Source: Amborella trichopoda (lineage: Eukaryota; Streptophyta; Magnoliopsida; Amborellales; Amborellaceae). Taken from it: a DNA stretch of 64,000 bases. Location of the stretch: NCBI RefSeq assembly GCF_000471905.2, contig NW_006494931.1, positions 2,911,399 to 2,975,398 on the forward strand, read 5' to 3'. Position numbers and translations under genes: made by a program. The notes under the pieces were generated by a model. The model did no database searches. It had not been told where the DNA came from and saw nothing but the letters and a program-made list of their open reading frames with translations. This document shows positions 34,428 to 49,400 of this stretch, in pieces; position 1 is the stretch's first letter, and every line of letters begins with the position of its first letter.

Positions 34428-37400
34428 CTGCAAATCGAGAAATAAATCACCATTTTTTCAGGTTTTGGAGGAAGAAACTCCATAAGGAACATCAACACAT
34501 GATAGAAATAAGCCGGAAAAATATCAACAAAAGAAAAGAGAAATGTTGTGGAAGAATGTATACCTCCTTGTCCCAATCACAACGGTAGGTGATGATACCC
34601 AAAATCAAGGTCTGCACTCCTGTTCCGCCGATCATTCCCGCCCATATTCCCTTTTTTAATTAGAATAAGTTAGATGCATAAATATCTACTCGAAAAAAAT
34701 GCTAGTCATATAGTCAAATAACACGTAGAGCATACTCACTATGTTGGGTTTGGTGATAGCTAAATCACCATACCCTATTTTTTTCTAAAGATTAGGGTAT
34801 TATGGAAAATAGAATTGATTTTCTTGATAAGCAAAAAAGTAATATCTTTATAAGAGAGTGATCGAGGACATAATACCCATCTTTTGAGGGTCACCCCTTT
34901 GGGGGTTATGGGAATGGATCTCTAATATAGAGATGGATATCCAATATGGAGATGGGTCTTCAAGAGAGAGAGACATGGCCTCTAAGAGAGAAGCGGTTTT
35001 CCCATTAGTTTTGGGTAGGTTAACTTCCACTTCTAAAGACAGAAAATCTTTATGTTGCTCTCGAGGTTAGAGGATGTTGATCGACGGTGTTACTCAGTCG
35101 AGAGAACAGGTTTAAAATAGAAGATCGTAATGGTCGTTTATCGATGTTTAGAGATAGGCATTATCTCTTGTAACCCAAAACTATAATCTTCATTGTGATA
35201 GTAGATTTCTAGTTGCCGAGGCTATGGATATAGCCCTATAAGGTGAACCACGCAAATCTTGTATTATTATGGTGTGCCTTTTTTATTTTTTCTTTATTTC
35301 TCGTACTCAATTTATAGTTGTATTCATCTACTTCGCATTTAACCACTCATACACACGATCTTGGGTGGGATCCCGGTGTTTGGGACTCCTGATTCCACAA
35401 CTTAGGGGTTCGCGAGATCCCTAAACACTAAGGAGCATACTATCTTACTCCCTTGAGCAAAAGACCAACCTTGGAAGAGTTCTACATGAAATTTTGTTAG
35501 ACACCTGAGAATCAACACATGATTATTTTTGAAACATAAAAATAGATTTTGGGTTCTTGCACTTCAATGTGACCATCCACATTGTCTTTGGTCAATCTTT
35601 TAAATGTTAATTCTACATGGTGTGTATTTATTTTTTTTATTTTTTTATTAGGTTCTTGCACTTCAATGTGACCATCCAAATTTAGTTTTTAAAATTGTTA
35701 GGTTGAAGAGTTTACATCACCCTTATGGTTTGAGATCCTAAAAAGAGTTCTAAATTAGATTTTACCTGAGGGAGTAAAGGAAGTGTTCCATGGAGAGCAT
35801 AAACTTTTTTGACAAATAAAATAGCTTAAGTAACCAGACACGATCATGCATTGCTATCATGAAACATGCGCATATTGGAATGGCAACTTTATAAAGTTGG
35901 AAATTACCAGTAACAAATACCCGAAAATCGACCATGTTTTAGAGAGAAATAAAAAAACTGATGAGAAATATACAAAAAGATATCACAGATGTGGGAGTTT
36001 GAGTCCTCCACCATGTACCAGCATAGTACGGAACAGAAAAACCCACGAAATGGCTCTCTCTCTTTATAAAAAGCTTATTTATTTATTCAACTAAAAATCC
36101 CTCCTACAATATAAGACGTCCTCTTTTTAAAAGTTCTAAGAAAAACATCCTCCTTTTCCTAACTTGTTAAAGGATAAATATTTAATTATGAAATATAAGC
36201 TTCATTTTACCTTTTGTCTCTTTAGGATACATGTCACCCCTTATCACTAGTATCTAAAGACAACTTACACGTTTTATTCTAAAGACAAGCTTCTATACCC
36301 TATTAAAGATAAACATTTACAACACTAATCTTTCTACAAGATAACAATGACCTAAGGGAGTTTCTATTCTAAAACCAGCCTTCTCAAAGGAAAAACCCAC
36401 ATCAACAAAAACGTAATACGGCCTTATCTTTCTTTAAAAATTTGAATTTTATTATCTAAAACTAAAAATTTTCTAGCTTTCTAAAAAAAAACAAATTCAC
36501 TAAAACCAAAATAAATATAATTCTTATAAACTAACACAAAAACTACCCACATCTTTAAAAATAAAATCAAAAATAAAAAAATTATAATTTTTAACTACCA
36601 GATCTTGATCTGCATCATTATTATCCCTTGACTGGAAAAAACTTGCCCTTGAGTTTTAAAATGTACTAAGATGAAATTTGTATTAGTCTCGCAACCATCT
36701 TCGACCTAAATATTATAAACACGATCTTGAGACCTATGAGTTACTGCACTAATCAAAACACAATGATTGTGCAACGCAATGTTGAAACCCTCGAGGAATC
36801 GATCATTGTATAACTATAGGATTTGTTTTTGCTCAGCCTTATAACATACTAAGGGAGCATCTTCGAGATGAGCACTTTCGATAACTGAAGTAACTTAGTT
36901 CATCTTCTTTTCGTCCAGTATTTCTATAGTCGTGATCTCCTCTGGGTTTGTGTCGATATCTTGCTTAACTATTAATTGATTCGTGAAAAAATTAGATATC
37001 CTTACTACCTCAAGGTGAATTTCTCTCATTTCATCTTGTTCTTCATCAAATATAGGACCTTCATAAAAAATAGGGTCATAAATGACATTAATGAATGATA
37101 ATTCCAATTGAAGATCCAAACCAACTTGTTCTTCACCTTCAACTAAATCTTTATCAAATTTATGTAGATCACTCTCTCGACCATGAGGCTCCAGAAAAGA
37201 GGGTGTAAATTATTATCCTTAATAGGGTGTAGAAGATTATCTTTAGAATAAAATGTTTAAGATGTCTTGGAAACTATTGATAAATGGGGGATATGTATCG
37301 TAAAAAGATAGAAGGTAAAAGAAAGCACATCTTCCATAATTGAATATTTATCTTTCTAGCAAGTTAGGAAAAGTAAGATATTCCTTTAGAAATTTTAGAA

Positions 37401-40400
37401 AGAGGATATCTCATATTGTAAGAGGGATTTTCGGTCACATAAAGAAATAAGGTTTTGTAGAGAGAGAAAGAGTCGTTTGTAGTTTTTTTTTTCCGTACTC
37501 TGGTGGTGCATGGTAAAGGACTCGGACTCCCACGTTTGTGCCTTCTTTTTACATATTTTTTCTCAGTTTTCAACTTACCAGCAACAACCACCAAAAAATC
37601 CAATGCGTTTTATAGATAAAAATAAAAAAACTAAGAAAAAATATGCAAGAAGGAATCATAAATGTGGGAGTCCGTGTCCTCCGCCACCCACATCCAGAGT
37701 ACAATAAAGAAAAACCCACAAAAGGATTCTCTCTCTTTCTCTTTCCAAAAAACCTATTTCATTTTTTCAACTGAAAATTGCTCTTATAGTATAAGGCATC
37801 TCCTTTGTAAAAGTTCTAAAAAAAATGTCGAACTCTTCCTAACTTGCTAAAAGATAAAGATTCAATTATGAAAGATGTGTTTCATTTTACCACCTATCTC
37901 TTTAAAATACATGTCCCCTATATCATCAATAGCTTCTAAGATATCTTAAACGTTCTATTTTAAAACTAATATTCTATACCCTATTAAAAATAAGCATTTA
38001 CACCACTTGTTTTTGTACAAAATAACATTGAACTAAGGGACTCTCTATTCCAAGACAAGCCTTCTCAACGAAAAAATCCAACTCAACAAAAACATAAAAT
38101 TGCCTTATCTCTCTTAGAAAATTCTAACTCTATTATCTAAAACTAAATATTTTCTAGTTTTCTAAAAGAAAATCAAAGATTCCCTAATACTAAAATAAAT
38201 AGAATTTCTAATTACTAACCCAAAAATCTACCCACATGTTTAAAAATAAAATCAACAAAAAAAAAATTAAAATTTTGTAACAACCAGATCTTGATCTGCA
38301 TCATTCTCTCCAAGTAGATAAAAGTTGTCCTCGAGTTTTAAAATATGTTAAGATAAACTTTGTATTAGTCCCGCAACGTTCTTCAACCTGAATATTATAA
38401 ACACGATTTCGGGACCTGTGAGTTGCTACACTAATCAAAACACAATGATTATACAATGAAGCTCTAAAACCCTCGACTGTATTTCCATAGAATTTCTTTT
38501 ATCTCAACCCTACAACATACTAAAGGAGCATCTTCAAGATGAGCACTTTCCATAACTGAACTAACTTCAGTTACCGATTCTCCTTTGAGTCCATCCTTTT
38601 TTTTGTCAAGCATTTTCATTGGCGTAATCTCCTTTGGGTTTGCATCGATATCTTGCTATCCATCTGTTGATTGATGAGAAATATAGGACCTTCATAAAAA
38701 AATAGGGTCATAGACATCAATGAATGATAATTCCAACTGAAGATCCAAACTGACTTGTTCTTCACCCTCAACTGGATTTTCACCAAGTTTAGGTCGAGTT
38801 TTGCATTAAGTGTTGTGTAAGCTCCTCTACTTATCTTCTCAAATTTTGATCTCTATATTTAGGAGGTCTCAATCTCGTTGGATGAGATCATTCTCGATAC
38901 CTAGTCATAGATCATGTCCACGAGCTATGATGCCTACCGATGGACACCACAATCCATAAGAATCAAGTGACACTCTGATACGACCTCACTCAGCAGGAAA
39001 TAATGATACATATCAAGTTCTAGTTGTTACAAAATTTTAATTTTATTTTTACTGATTTTATTTTTAGAGATATAGGTCGATTATTTTGTTAGCTTTTAGA
39101 ATTTACATTTATTTTGGTTTTAGGAATCTTTTATTTTTTTTTATAAAAGTAAAAAATTTTTAGTTTTAGCTAGCCGAGTGCGAATTTTTTAAAAAAGATA
39201 TGGTCATTTTATGGTTCGGTTGAGTTAGATTTTTTTCATTGGGAAGGCTTATCTTGGAATAGAGTGTCCCCTAGTTCAATGTTATATTGTAGAAAGATAA
39301 GTGGTGTAAATTCTTATCTTTAATAGGGTGTAGAAGATTATCTTTAGAGTAAAACATTGAAGTTGTCTTAGAAGCTATTTATAAAGGGGGGCATGTACTG
39401 TAAAGAGATAGAGGTAAAAGGAAGCTTATATATATATCATATGATTGAATCTTTATCTCTTAGTAAGTTGGGAAGAGGAGGACGTTTTTTTTTTTTTAAA
39501 CTTCTAAAAAGAAAAAGTTTCATATTGTTAGAGGGATTTTTGGTTGAATAAAGAAATATTTTTTAGAGAGAGAGAGAGCCCTTTTATGGGTATTTCTCTT
39601 TTGTACTTTAGTGCTATGTGGAGGAGCACTCAGATTCCCATTTTTTAATTTTCTCTCTAAAACGTGGTGAATTTTTTAGTGTTTGTCGTCCGAAAGTTAA
39701 AACTACGAATTTTTTGGTGTTTGTTGTCCGGAAGTTAAAACTAAGAAAAAATGTGCAAGATGAAAGCATGGACATGGGAGTCGGAGCACTCCACCATACA
39801 CCACCAAAGTACGGAAAAGAAAAAGCCACAAAAGGGCTTTCTCTCTCTCTCTCCAAAAAAACTATTTCTTTAAATAAAAAAAAATCCCTCTTACAATTAT
39901 GAAAGATAAGCTTTTTTTTAGTCAATAAAAAATCCCTCTTTCAAGTATGGAAAGAAAAATCCCTCTTGTTAAACATATTACTCTTCCTAACTTACTAAAA
40001 GATAAAGATTCAATTATGAAAGATAAGCTTTTTTTACCTCCTATCTCTTTAGGATACATGTCCCACATTATCAATAGCTCCTAAGTCATGTCGTTATATT
40101 CTAAAGATAATCTTCTACACGTATTTTAAGATAAACAATTACACCACTTATCTTTCTAGAAGATAATATTGAACTAACGGACTCTATCCAAAGACGAGCC
40201 TAACTAAAAGACCCAACTCAAAAAAAACATAAAACGGCTTAATCTTTTCTAAAAAATTCAAAATCTCTATCTAAAACTAAAAATTTTGTAGTTTTATAAA
40301 AGCAAAAAACGATTCACTAAAACTAAAAGCAATATAAGTCCTAAAAACTAACGCCAAATCTACCTAGAAGTCCAAAAATAAGAGCAACAAAATTAAAATT

Positions 40401-43400
40401 TTGTAACAACTAGATCTTGATCTGCATCATCCCCTAGTCGGAGAAAACTCGAACTCAAATTTTAGCATTAAGATGAAATTTGTATTAATCCCACAACTTT
40501 TTTCAAACCAAATATTATAAACACGATCCTGAGACCTATGAGTTACTACATTAATTAAAACACAAGGATTATGCATTGAAACGTTAACACCCACGAGGAA
40601 TCGGTCATTGTAAATCCATAAAAATTATTTATTCTATACCCTACAACCTATTAAGGGAGCATCTTCGAGAGGAGCGCTTTTGATAATCAAACTAACTTCA
40701 GCTACTGATTCTCCTTTAAATCCATCTTTTTTTGGGTCAAGTATTTCTACAGGCCTATTCTCCTCTAAGTTTAAGCCGATATCTTGCTTATCCATCTTTT
40801 GATTGAAGAGAAATTTAGATATCCTAACTGCCTCAAGGCTAATTTCTCTCTTTTCATCTTTTTTTCATCAAATATACGATCTTTATAAAAAATGGGGCCA
40901 TAAATGACAACAATAAACGATAATTCCAAATGAAGATCCAAACCTACTTGTTCTGCACCTTCAACTGGATCATCATCAAATTTAGTTAGATCACTCTCCT
41001 GACCATGAGGCTCCAAACGCAGAACATGCGCATATACCCAAGTCTCAAAAACATCATTGAACTCACTATTGTCATCATAGTGTGTCAATGTTGAGTTTTA
41101 AGCTAAACGTTAGGTTAGCGCCTGTACTTGCTTTTTCAAATTTTTTATCTCAATATCTCGGATGTTTCATTCTTATTGGATGAGCTCATTCCCAATACCC
41201 CGTCATAGACCATGTCCATGAGTCATGATGTCTATTGACGAACAACCACTATACATAAGAATCGACTAATGCTCAGATACTACCTGACACAACTAGAAAT
41301 AATGATGCACGTCAAGTTCTGGTTGTTAAAAAATTTTAATTTTATTTTTGTTGATTTTGTTTTTAGAAATATTGGTAGATTTTTTTACTAGTTTTTAGCA
41401 ATTATATTTAATTTAATTTTAAGGAATCATTTATTATTTTTATAAAACTAGAAAATTTTTAGTTTTTATAAAACTAGAAAATAAGGTCATTTTAGGTTTT
41501 TGTTGACTTGTTTTTTTTTTGTTGGAAATTGTCTTAGAAAAGTGAGTCCCTTAGTTCGATGTTATCTTGAACAAAGACAAGTGTTGTATATGCATATCTT
41601 TAATAGGGTGTAGAGGATTTTCTTTAGAATAGAACGTTTTAAGATGTTTTAGAAGCTATTGATAAAAGGAGACATGTATCTTGAAAATAGAATGTAAAAT
41701 GAAGCTTATATCTTTTATAGTTGAATCTTTATCTTTTAGCAAGTTAGAAAAAATATGACTTCATTTTTTAGAACTTTTAAAAAGAAGACTTCCCATACTG
41801 TGGTGTGGCGTGGTCGAGGACACGGACTCCCACATTCGTGCTTTCTTCTTGAATATTTCTTTTTGGTTTATTATTTTTCTTTCTAAAACATGGTGGATTT
41901 TCTCATGGGTTTGGCGAAAAATCAAAAAATGAGAAGAAATATGCAAGAAAAAAGCTTGTATGTAGGAGTTTGAGTCCTCCACCGCACCACCATGAGTACA
42001 GGAAAGAAAAACCCACAAAAGGGTTCTCTCACTTTCTCTCTCTCTAGAAAAAACTTATTTCTTTACTCAATCAAAAAACCCTCTTACAGTATGAGATGTC
42101 ATCTATTTAAAAGTCCAAAAAAAATGTCCTATTCCTAACTTGCTAAAAAGAAAAAAATTCAATTATAAAAGATAAATATTTTTTTACTTCTTATATCTTT
42201 AGGATACGTGTCTCCCTTTACCAATAACTTCTAAGATAATGTTTTTTTCCAAAGATAATATTCTAGATGCTATTAAAGATAAGCATTTATACCATTTATC
42301 TTTGTATAAGATTACATTGAACTAAAAAACTCTCTATTCCAAGACCAGCCTTCCCAACGAAAAAAACCCAACTCAATTAAAACATAAAACTGTCTTATTT
42401 TTACTAAAAAATTCGAACTCTATTATTTGAAATAAAAAAATTTCTGGTTTTCTAAAAAAAGAAAAGATTCCCTAAAACTAAAATAAATATAGTTCTTAAA
42501 AGCTAACCCAAAAATCTACCCACATTTCTAAAAATAAAATCAATAAATATAAAATTAAAATTTTGTAACAACCAAATCTTAATATGCATCACAACTACAA
42601 TAAACAATAAATTATATAAGTGAAAAACTAAGGATTGGTGCTCGAAGAACCATCATAGTGCCCGCACGTCCATCAAATATATCAAATAACCAATAAGTGC
42701 ATGGGAAGCCAAATGAATTGGACATGATAAATCTGTCCCAATAAAATAATTGTTTTTTTTTTTATATCTGTTTGTAGCTTACCCAAACCACTTAAGTATA
42801 ATAGTTCTTCATAGACCAACTTTCAATGAGTTATCCAAAATGAGTTTGACATGATCAACCCCTTTTTTTATGTATATAAATCTCGAGGTCGAGATAAGCG
42901 ATTTGAGGGCTTTCCAGCATAAGAACAACTTTTTTTAGGATGTTTTTTTACTTGTACAGCATTAAAAAGTTGGCACCATATACAACTTTTTCCAATAACT
43001 AATGCTCAATAACTTCTAAGTTTATGAGCCACGAACATGTCTAAAAGTTTGTACACCTCAGGTAGAAGCAATGAACTACCAATAAGTGCATGGGAAGCCA
43101 AATGAGTTTGACATGATCAATCCCCTTTTTTATGTATATAAATCTAGAAGATAAACGATTTGAGGGTTTTTCAGCATAAGAATAGCTTTCTTTATTGCGT
43201 TATTTTTTACTTGTTCAGTATAAAGAAGTTGGCACCTTATATAATTTTTTCCAATAATTAATGCTCAATAACTTCTAAGTTTATGAGCCACCTGCATGTC
43301 TAAAAGTTTGTACAAGTAGAAGCAATGTACTACAAATAAGTGCATGGAAAGCCAAATGAGTTTGACATGATCAATCCTTTTTTTTTTTTATGTATATAAA

Positions 43401-46400
43401 TCTCGAAGTCGAGATGAACAATTTGAGGGTTTTCCAGCATAAGAACAACCTTCTTTAGTACCTTTTTGTTTTACTTTTATAGTATAAAGAAGTTGGCACC
43501 TTATTTAACTTTTTCCAATAATTAATGCTCAATAACTTCTAAGTTTTTGAGCCACTTGCATGTCTAAACGTTTGCACACCTCAGGTAGAAGCAATGTACT
43601 ACAAATAATTGTAAGTGGAATGCTCAATTACTTCTAGTTTTATATGCCACCTACTAAAAGTTTGTACATCTGAGGTAGAACCAATTTACGACAAATAATT
43701 GTTCAGTGAAAAGTTTGTACATCTGAGGTAGAACCAATTTACGACAAGTAATTGTTCAGTGAAATGCTCAATAGCTTCTATGTTTATGTGCCACCTGCAT
43801 TTCAGTTTTTTCCCATGCACAAGAGAAGTCTCTCTAAAATTTGATCCTCGTGTTACTGCATAGTATCGCGTGCCTTTACGTTGCATATCACTTGAATTTG
43901 CTTTCATTTTAGCACGTTCGATTCCCGTGAAACATGAAAAAATTCTCTTATATGGTAAGATGTAAGAATATTTTACATCAATCAGTTGTCAATTGGTAGG
44001 AATATTTTTACATCAATTAGTTGTTAATTGGTATAAAAAAATGCATTAAAACTAATTGGTATAAAAATATTCCCACACTTGATCGCATGCGAGAATTTTT
44101 TATGCGACAATATTTTTTAGAAAACATTTTCACGTGAACCAAACTTGCCATTATGTGCTTTAGTTTTAGTGGGACAAATCCCCATTTGAATTTGTTGGTC
44201 CAAAGTTGTGTAGACTTTGAACAAGAACACAGACCTTCCAAAAGAAGAAGGAAACAAGTGACTGACTTGACGCACCTAAATCAAAACCATAGAGACCTAA
44301 ATATATTGGCAAGTGAGAGAGGTGCAATTCTCATTACCCACCAAATTCTAATATTCCCAATTAAGGCTTTTAATTTTTTTTCTTTTTTTTTTTCTTTTTA
44401 GATTTCCTTTCTGTTGTGTCGAAGACGTTGGATAACCAGACAGATACAACCGTTATTAGAAAAAAGAGTTGAAAAACCAGGGGATTTACGCTATTATGGG
44501 TTCCCTGATACCAGATCACTAACCAATTGATTTCGAGACAAATTGGCGATTCCGGCTCGGCTAGACAATTTTTAACACACTCTTATCAATACGTACCAAA
44601 ACTCCACGCTTGAATACCCAACCGAGGAGAACACCAATTGGAACGCCGATCAAATAATAGCACCCTATGTTGATGTAAGCCACGAGCGCTTGCCATCCCG
44701 ATCCAACGGCCACCCCTAATAAACCAAAAAAAATGGATGAAAATAATCAATTTACAGATAAAGAAGAATTCATGTATCTATTATTAAAACAGAAAGGAAT
44801 TCCAACCCATGTCTCAAATTTTAGGGTTCTTGTTGATGAGTAACTAGAAATAATTTGAATAGAATTTTATTGAATGTATGGGTCATAGAAAGAAACAATG
44901 GTAAAACTAGTTTGTTCAAGAACAAATATTCAATGGTTCCCCTGTTCTCCCTCATGCAAACATGCCATAGCACTACATTCTACAACTTCAGTTCAAGATT
45001 ATGGAGGGAAAATGTCACTTTTTTCCCTTTTTTATTTAAATGTTTTCTTGTTTTGTAATTTGTCCATTTATTAACTATTACCTATCACATTTTCTTTTGT
45101 ACTACTTCGAATGGAAACCCAAAATCAAGAAAATATCATATAATTGTGAAAAACTTTCAAGCCAGACCTAGAATATCAATTGCTTGATATTTCAGTCACT
45201 TATCAAAACATATATTCGATATGAATTATTCTAACTCATGATTATGTGTCTTTTGATAGAAATTATGTGATTAAATGAAAAGAAATAATTGAAAAAAATT
45301 GTTCATGTCTCAGGTACTTCAGATAAAATTCATCTAAACATTACAGAGTAAATATATCAGAAGAGAAATTGTGACAATCTATGCCACAGTGGCCCGAATA
45401 CACATCCAATAATCAAAGTAAACAAAAATGTCGTAAGCTAATCACGCAAAACATACCAGAGAGAATGGGCTGGACGCTATTAAGCATGATAGTGAATCCC
45501 AACAGTACTGCCAATTTGGAGGCTGCTTCCAAGACCACGGTGCTACTTGTGAAGATGAGCGCGAACTTAGTATTGAAGACCATGATGAGAACACAAAATA
45601 TTAGGCCAAACACCAATGAAGTTGTCACCGACACGATCGTAGCGAACCGGGCACCTTTACCGTTTCCTGCTCCCAGCTCGTTTGCCACCCTCACTCTGCG
45701 TTAGTATCAAGAATTATCTGGCTAACTACATTAAGAGGGGAACCGTACTATTGATTATACTCTTGCTTTATGGGAGCTTGATTTTCCTTTTTATTTTTAA
45801 ATATCCATATTTGATATGACTGTCTATGGTTTTAAAAATAGATGATGCAAAAGCCCGACCAAGATTGGATTCGGTTCGAGGATGAGGAATTGGCCCAATT
45901 CTAACTGAAACGTATTTCTTTCCTTCTATGATATGTTTGTTTTGATATTTTGAATCATCACACATGTTGTGGGTAGTTTAGATGCTCTGTTCAATGTTTT
46001 TTCCCTTCATTTTATTCTTTATTTTTTAAAAATTTTGGCTCGATCACCCGCTTCAGGGAATTGGATTGCCCGATTCAGGTGATCCAAATTGGCACAGAGG
46101 AGGGCAATCTACACAAACAGTCATTCCAGATTGGTTAATTGAAGGGCCAATGTACATAAACAAATTTGGTACGATCCCGATTTCATTTCGTAGTTTAATT
46201 TTATATGGATTGATATGAAATTTTGCAGGTGTGTAACACAGTTAGGAGCAATTAAATAATTCAAAAAATGAATCAAAACACCCCCGAGTTCTTCAATCAA
46301 TTTATTGTTTTGAAAATTATAACTTTTTGTCACACTGGTCACATAGTACCAATACATAATCAATGAAAATTAGTGGGTTATGAGCTTCTTTGTAGAAAAG

Positions 46401-49400
46401 CTTCTTTGGTAAATTGATTCGAGTGAGGGCACTTACATATTTAATATTTTTGTCGTAAATATTGACAAGGAAAAAGAGTATTTATGATAACAAATTGCAA
46501 AATAATGTAAACATAATGTAGACAGTTCAAAGGATGCACAACAATGGCTGAGATTTCATAATGCTATATCCAATACCTAAAATTTAATTTTATTTTTCAT
46601 ATCTTATTTTTTATTTTTTCTTTTAAGTATTACATCTACGTGAAATTTGGGAACCAAGTTCTTTTACATAAGGTGAGCTAAGTAAAAATAATAAAAATAT
46701 TTCTAAAATATATTTGTGTCAATACATTTTTGCTCAAAATAATTTATTATCATTATTATTTAATTCTCATAAAAATAAAGCTAAAACCCAAATTTCCTAT
46801 AAATATAATTTTTAAATTAAAAGTAAAAAAGAATAATTTCTAGTCTTTGAATGAGGATAAGTTTTAATCTGAACTATTAGAAGATACTTGTTTACTTTCA
46901 ATGTTAACTCCCCACCCCATGATGTAGATGATGCACGTAAACAAATTATACTCAACTGTTCAGAAAGATAAAATATTACATACCCCATAAGAGTGTGTAG
47001 ATGGTGCACATATAAGCATTTTATATTCCTAACTGTTAAAAAAGAATAAAAAATATGTCAGTGTATGGAATACTTGGATATACATTGAAAGATTTATGCA
47101 AATAACAAGTGATGAGTTGCTGCTAAGGTTTTTATGGCCAAGAATTTACAGGTGAAACTTGAAAAAATGTAGCTATTTAACATTTTACTTATAGGAAAAG
47201 AGCCTGGTTTTAATTAGTTAGTATTTGATGATTTGCAATGTTACATCCTAGATTCAATTTTTATCAAGGGTAGAGGCTCTCTCCCCACTAACTCACCCAA
47301 AAAACTAAATATAATAATAATAATAATAAGTTTACCTACTTTTCTACTACAACTTAACGTTAATGGACATAACCATGAGTTAGAAGAGTTTATATGCTTC
47401 TTGAGAAATGAATAGAGTACTCATATAGGGCGTCAACTTTTACCACAAAAGTATATGGCCCACATAAATTATCCATAGGAAAAGTTGTTTGGATGTGAGA
47501 AATTCCTTCAATTCATCGTGGATGTTAGAAATCCTCCGATTCATCATTTCAACCTCAAAGTTTATGGATATTAAAAAAAATTAAAGTCCTAAAAACAGTG
47601 TATCTTGTTGCGCATTATCTAAAATATTATTTCTCAGGATTTTCAAGTGTTCGTATATTAGGATTGTCTACAAAGAGACCATTTATCTTTTGTACATAGA
47701 GATCATAATCATTTTTGTCCTTTAAATTTCAAAATAGATAGTTTGGGGTGAGTCATGAAATATGAGAATTCTTTTTTTTGGATCTTTGTGTCTATTAAAT
47801 GACACTCTTACAATCACTAATTTTGAAATTTAGGAGGCAATAATGATTGTGGCCTCTATGTGTAAAAGATAAATGATCTCTTTATAGGCCATCCCTACTA
47901 TCTTTGCTCAATATTGTACCATTTACAAAGCTTCAGATTCTATATAATTAAATTTTCAAGCTGTCATACAGAGCTTCCAGCACGAGGATTATATAATACC
48001 AATAGGTTTCAAAGATATATGTTACACTTTGATTCTTTAAGGTTGACACATCTTTTGGATAAATAGGTGAATTTTTCAATAGTTGATATTTTAAGTGTGG
48101 TTTGATGAGTTCCATATCTTACATCAGGAATAATTTCTCGATCACAGAAACTTGATAAACGTTAGATTGCAGGGAGTTTTGTTTAACACATGATAGATGA
48201 CTTTAGTGCACCTTTAGTATGCATAAAAGTATTTCTGCATGAAAAAACTTTTTTATATTATTAGGTGTAGGAGCTTCTACACATGAATTTGCTGTCAATT
48301 GGTGTGAAGAACTGTATGTTGGGACCAATTAGTAAAAAACACGTCTCACACCTAATCATAAAAAAGTGTTTTTTCACATATTTATGGAAATATTTGGGAA
48401 ATGTACCAAGCGTGCCCTCAGAGTGGGACATTTGCACACATACATGCACATCTTAGTGCGTATTATACACGTACAACGTGTACCAGTGTATCGAGACTGG
48501 ACTCGGCTACGTACTCTAAAGTTGTGTGACCAACCACGGTATGGTAAAGAATAAAAATAATAAAAATAAAAGTTATATTATACAAGTTTTTGTGTACATG
48601 ATTTAATACATTTTTAATAGATTTGGCAAAGGCCAGTGTTTTTTTATCATAATAACATTTTTATAGTTTTTTCTTTTTAAAAAAATATATTTATCCTAGA
48701 AAATAAATTGGTTTTTTCTAATCCATATTTTCCCTACTTTTTTCCTTGTTTTAACTTTTTAAAAATGTTTTAAGTTTGAATTTACTTTAATATTATTTTT
48801 TATTTTTATAATTTTTAACTTTTTTCTATATTTTCATTGACTCGCCTGGGCTGGGGTGGGGGGAAGGAGCTCAATGACCGAGACGAGTTTATGTATAGTG
48901 ACGCGTAAAACACATATCATGCAAATTAAACTTACCCTGTAGCAGCGAAGAAGGCCAAGGGAATCATCATCTCCCAGCTGTTGATATTCGTGCTGTAAAA
49001 TCAATGATGAACGGTAGTAAGCATTTGAACGGTAGGTTGCAAAAGAACAAAACAATTATGGCAATAACAAAGCTTTCCAGGAGCATAAACATACTGTACA
49101 CGTGGAAAAGAAAATTCGCTTCAGAGGATTTTTACATATTATTTTTTTGGAAAGAGTTATATAGAGCCAAGGCTCTAAACAATCAAATTAGAGCTCACCT
49201 CGAAATTTTAACTGAAAGAGGTTGTTTTAATGCCCAAATATCGTCAAGTTGATCATCTCGACCTCAAGATGCATAGACATGTAAAGAAAAATGGATTTCA
49301 AGTTTTGGAAGTAGTACATCTTGTAATACATTTTTTAACAGTCAGTTTTTAAGATTTTCACGTTTTCATATATTTTCTTAATCTACACCATTTTTTAAGC

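Larger units (their letters stand above)
35900..42591 (-). mobile_element. Tandem array of four palindromic LTR-like units and three short internal regions (MATE intron 6)
   Basis: A repeating order of LTR-like block and internal region with a period of about 2.1-2.3 kb. Blocks end at 36,617, 38,303, 40,429 and 42,591, each with TGCATCA. Each complete block starts TGAT and ends ATCA, and its left and right halves are inverted copies of each other. On the minus strand, sequences resembling the tRNA-iMet primer site (GTATCAGAG, GTATCTGAG) lie 10-20 bases inside the internal regions, and an AGGGGA purine run precedes one block. I read this as a non-autonomous LTR element amplified by unequal recombination; a foldback transposon array is the alternative. 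Confidence 0.7.

Noticed and set aside
34741-35420. Complete LTR retrotransposon at this site
   Set aside because: Only one LTR-like block, no second LTR and no coding region; kept as a tentative solo LTR.
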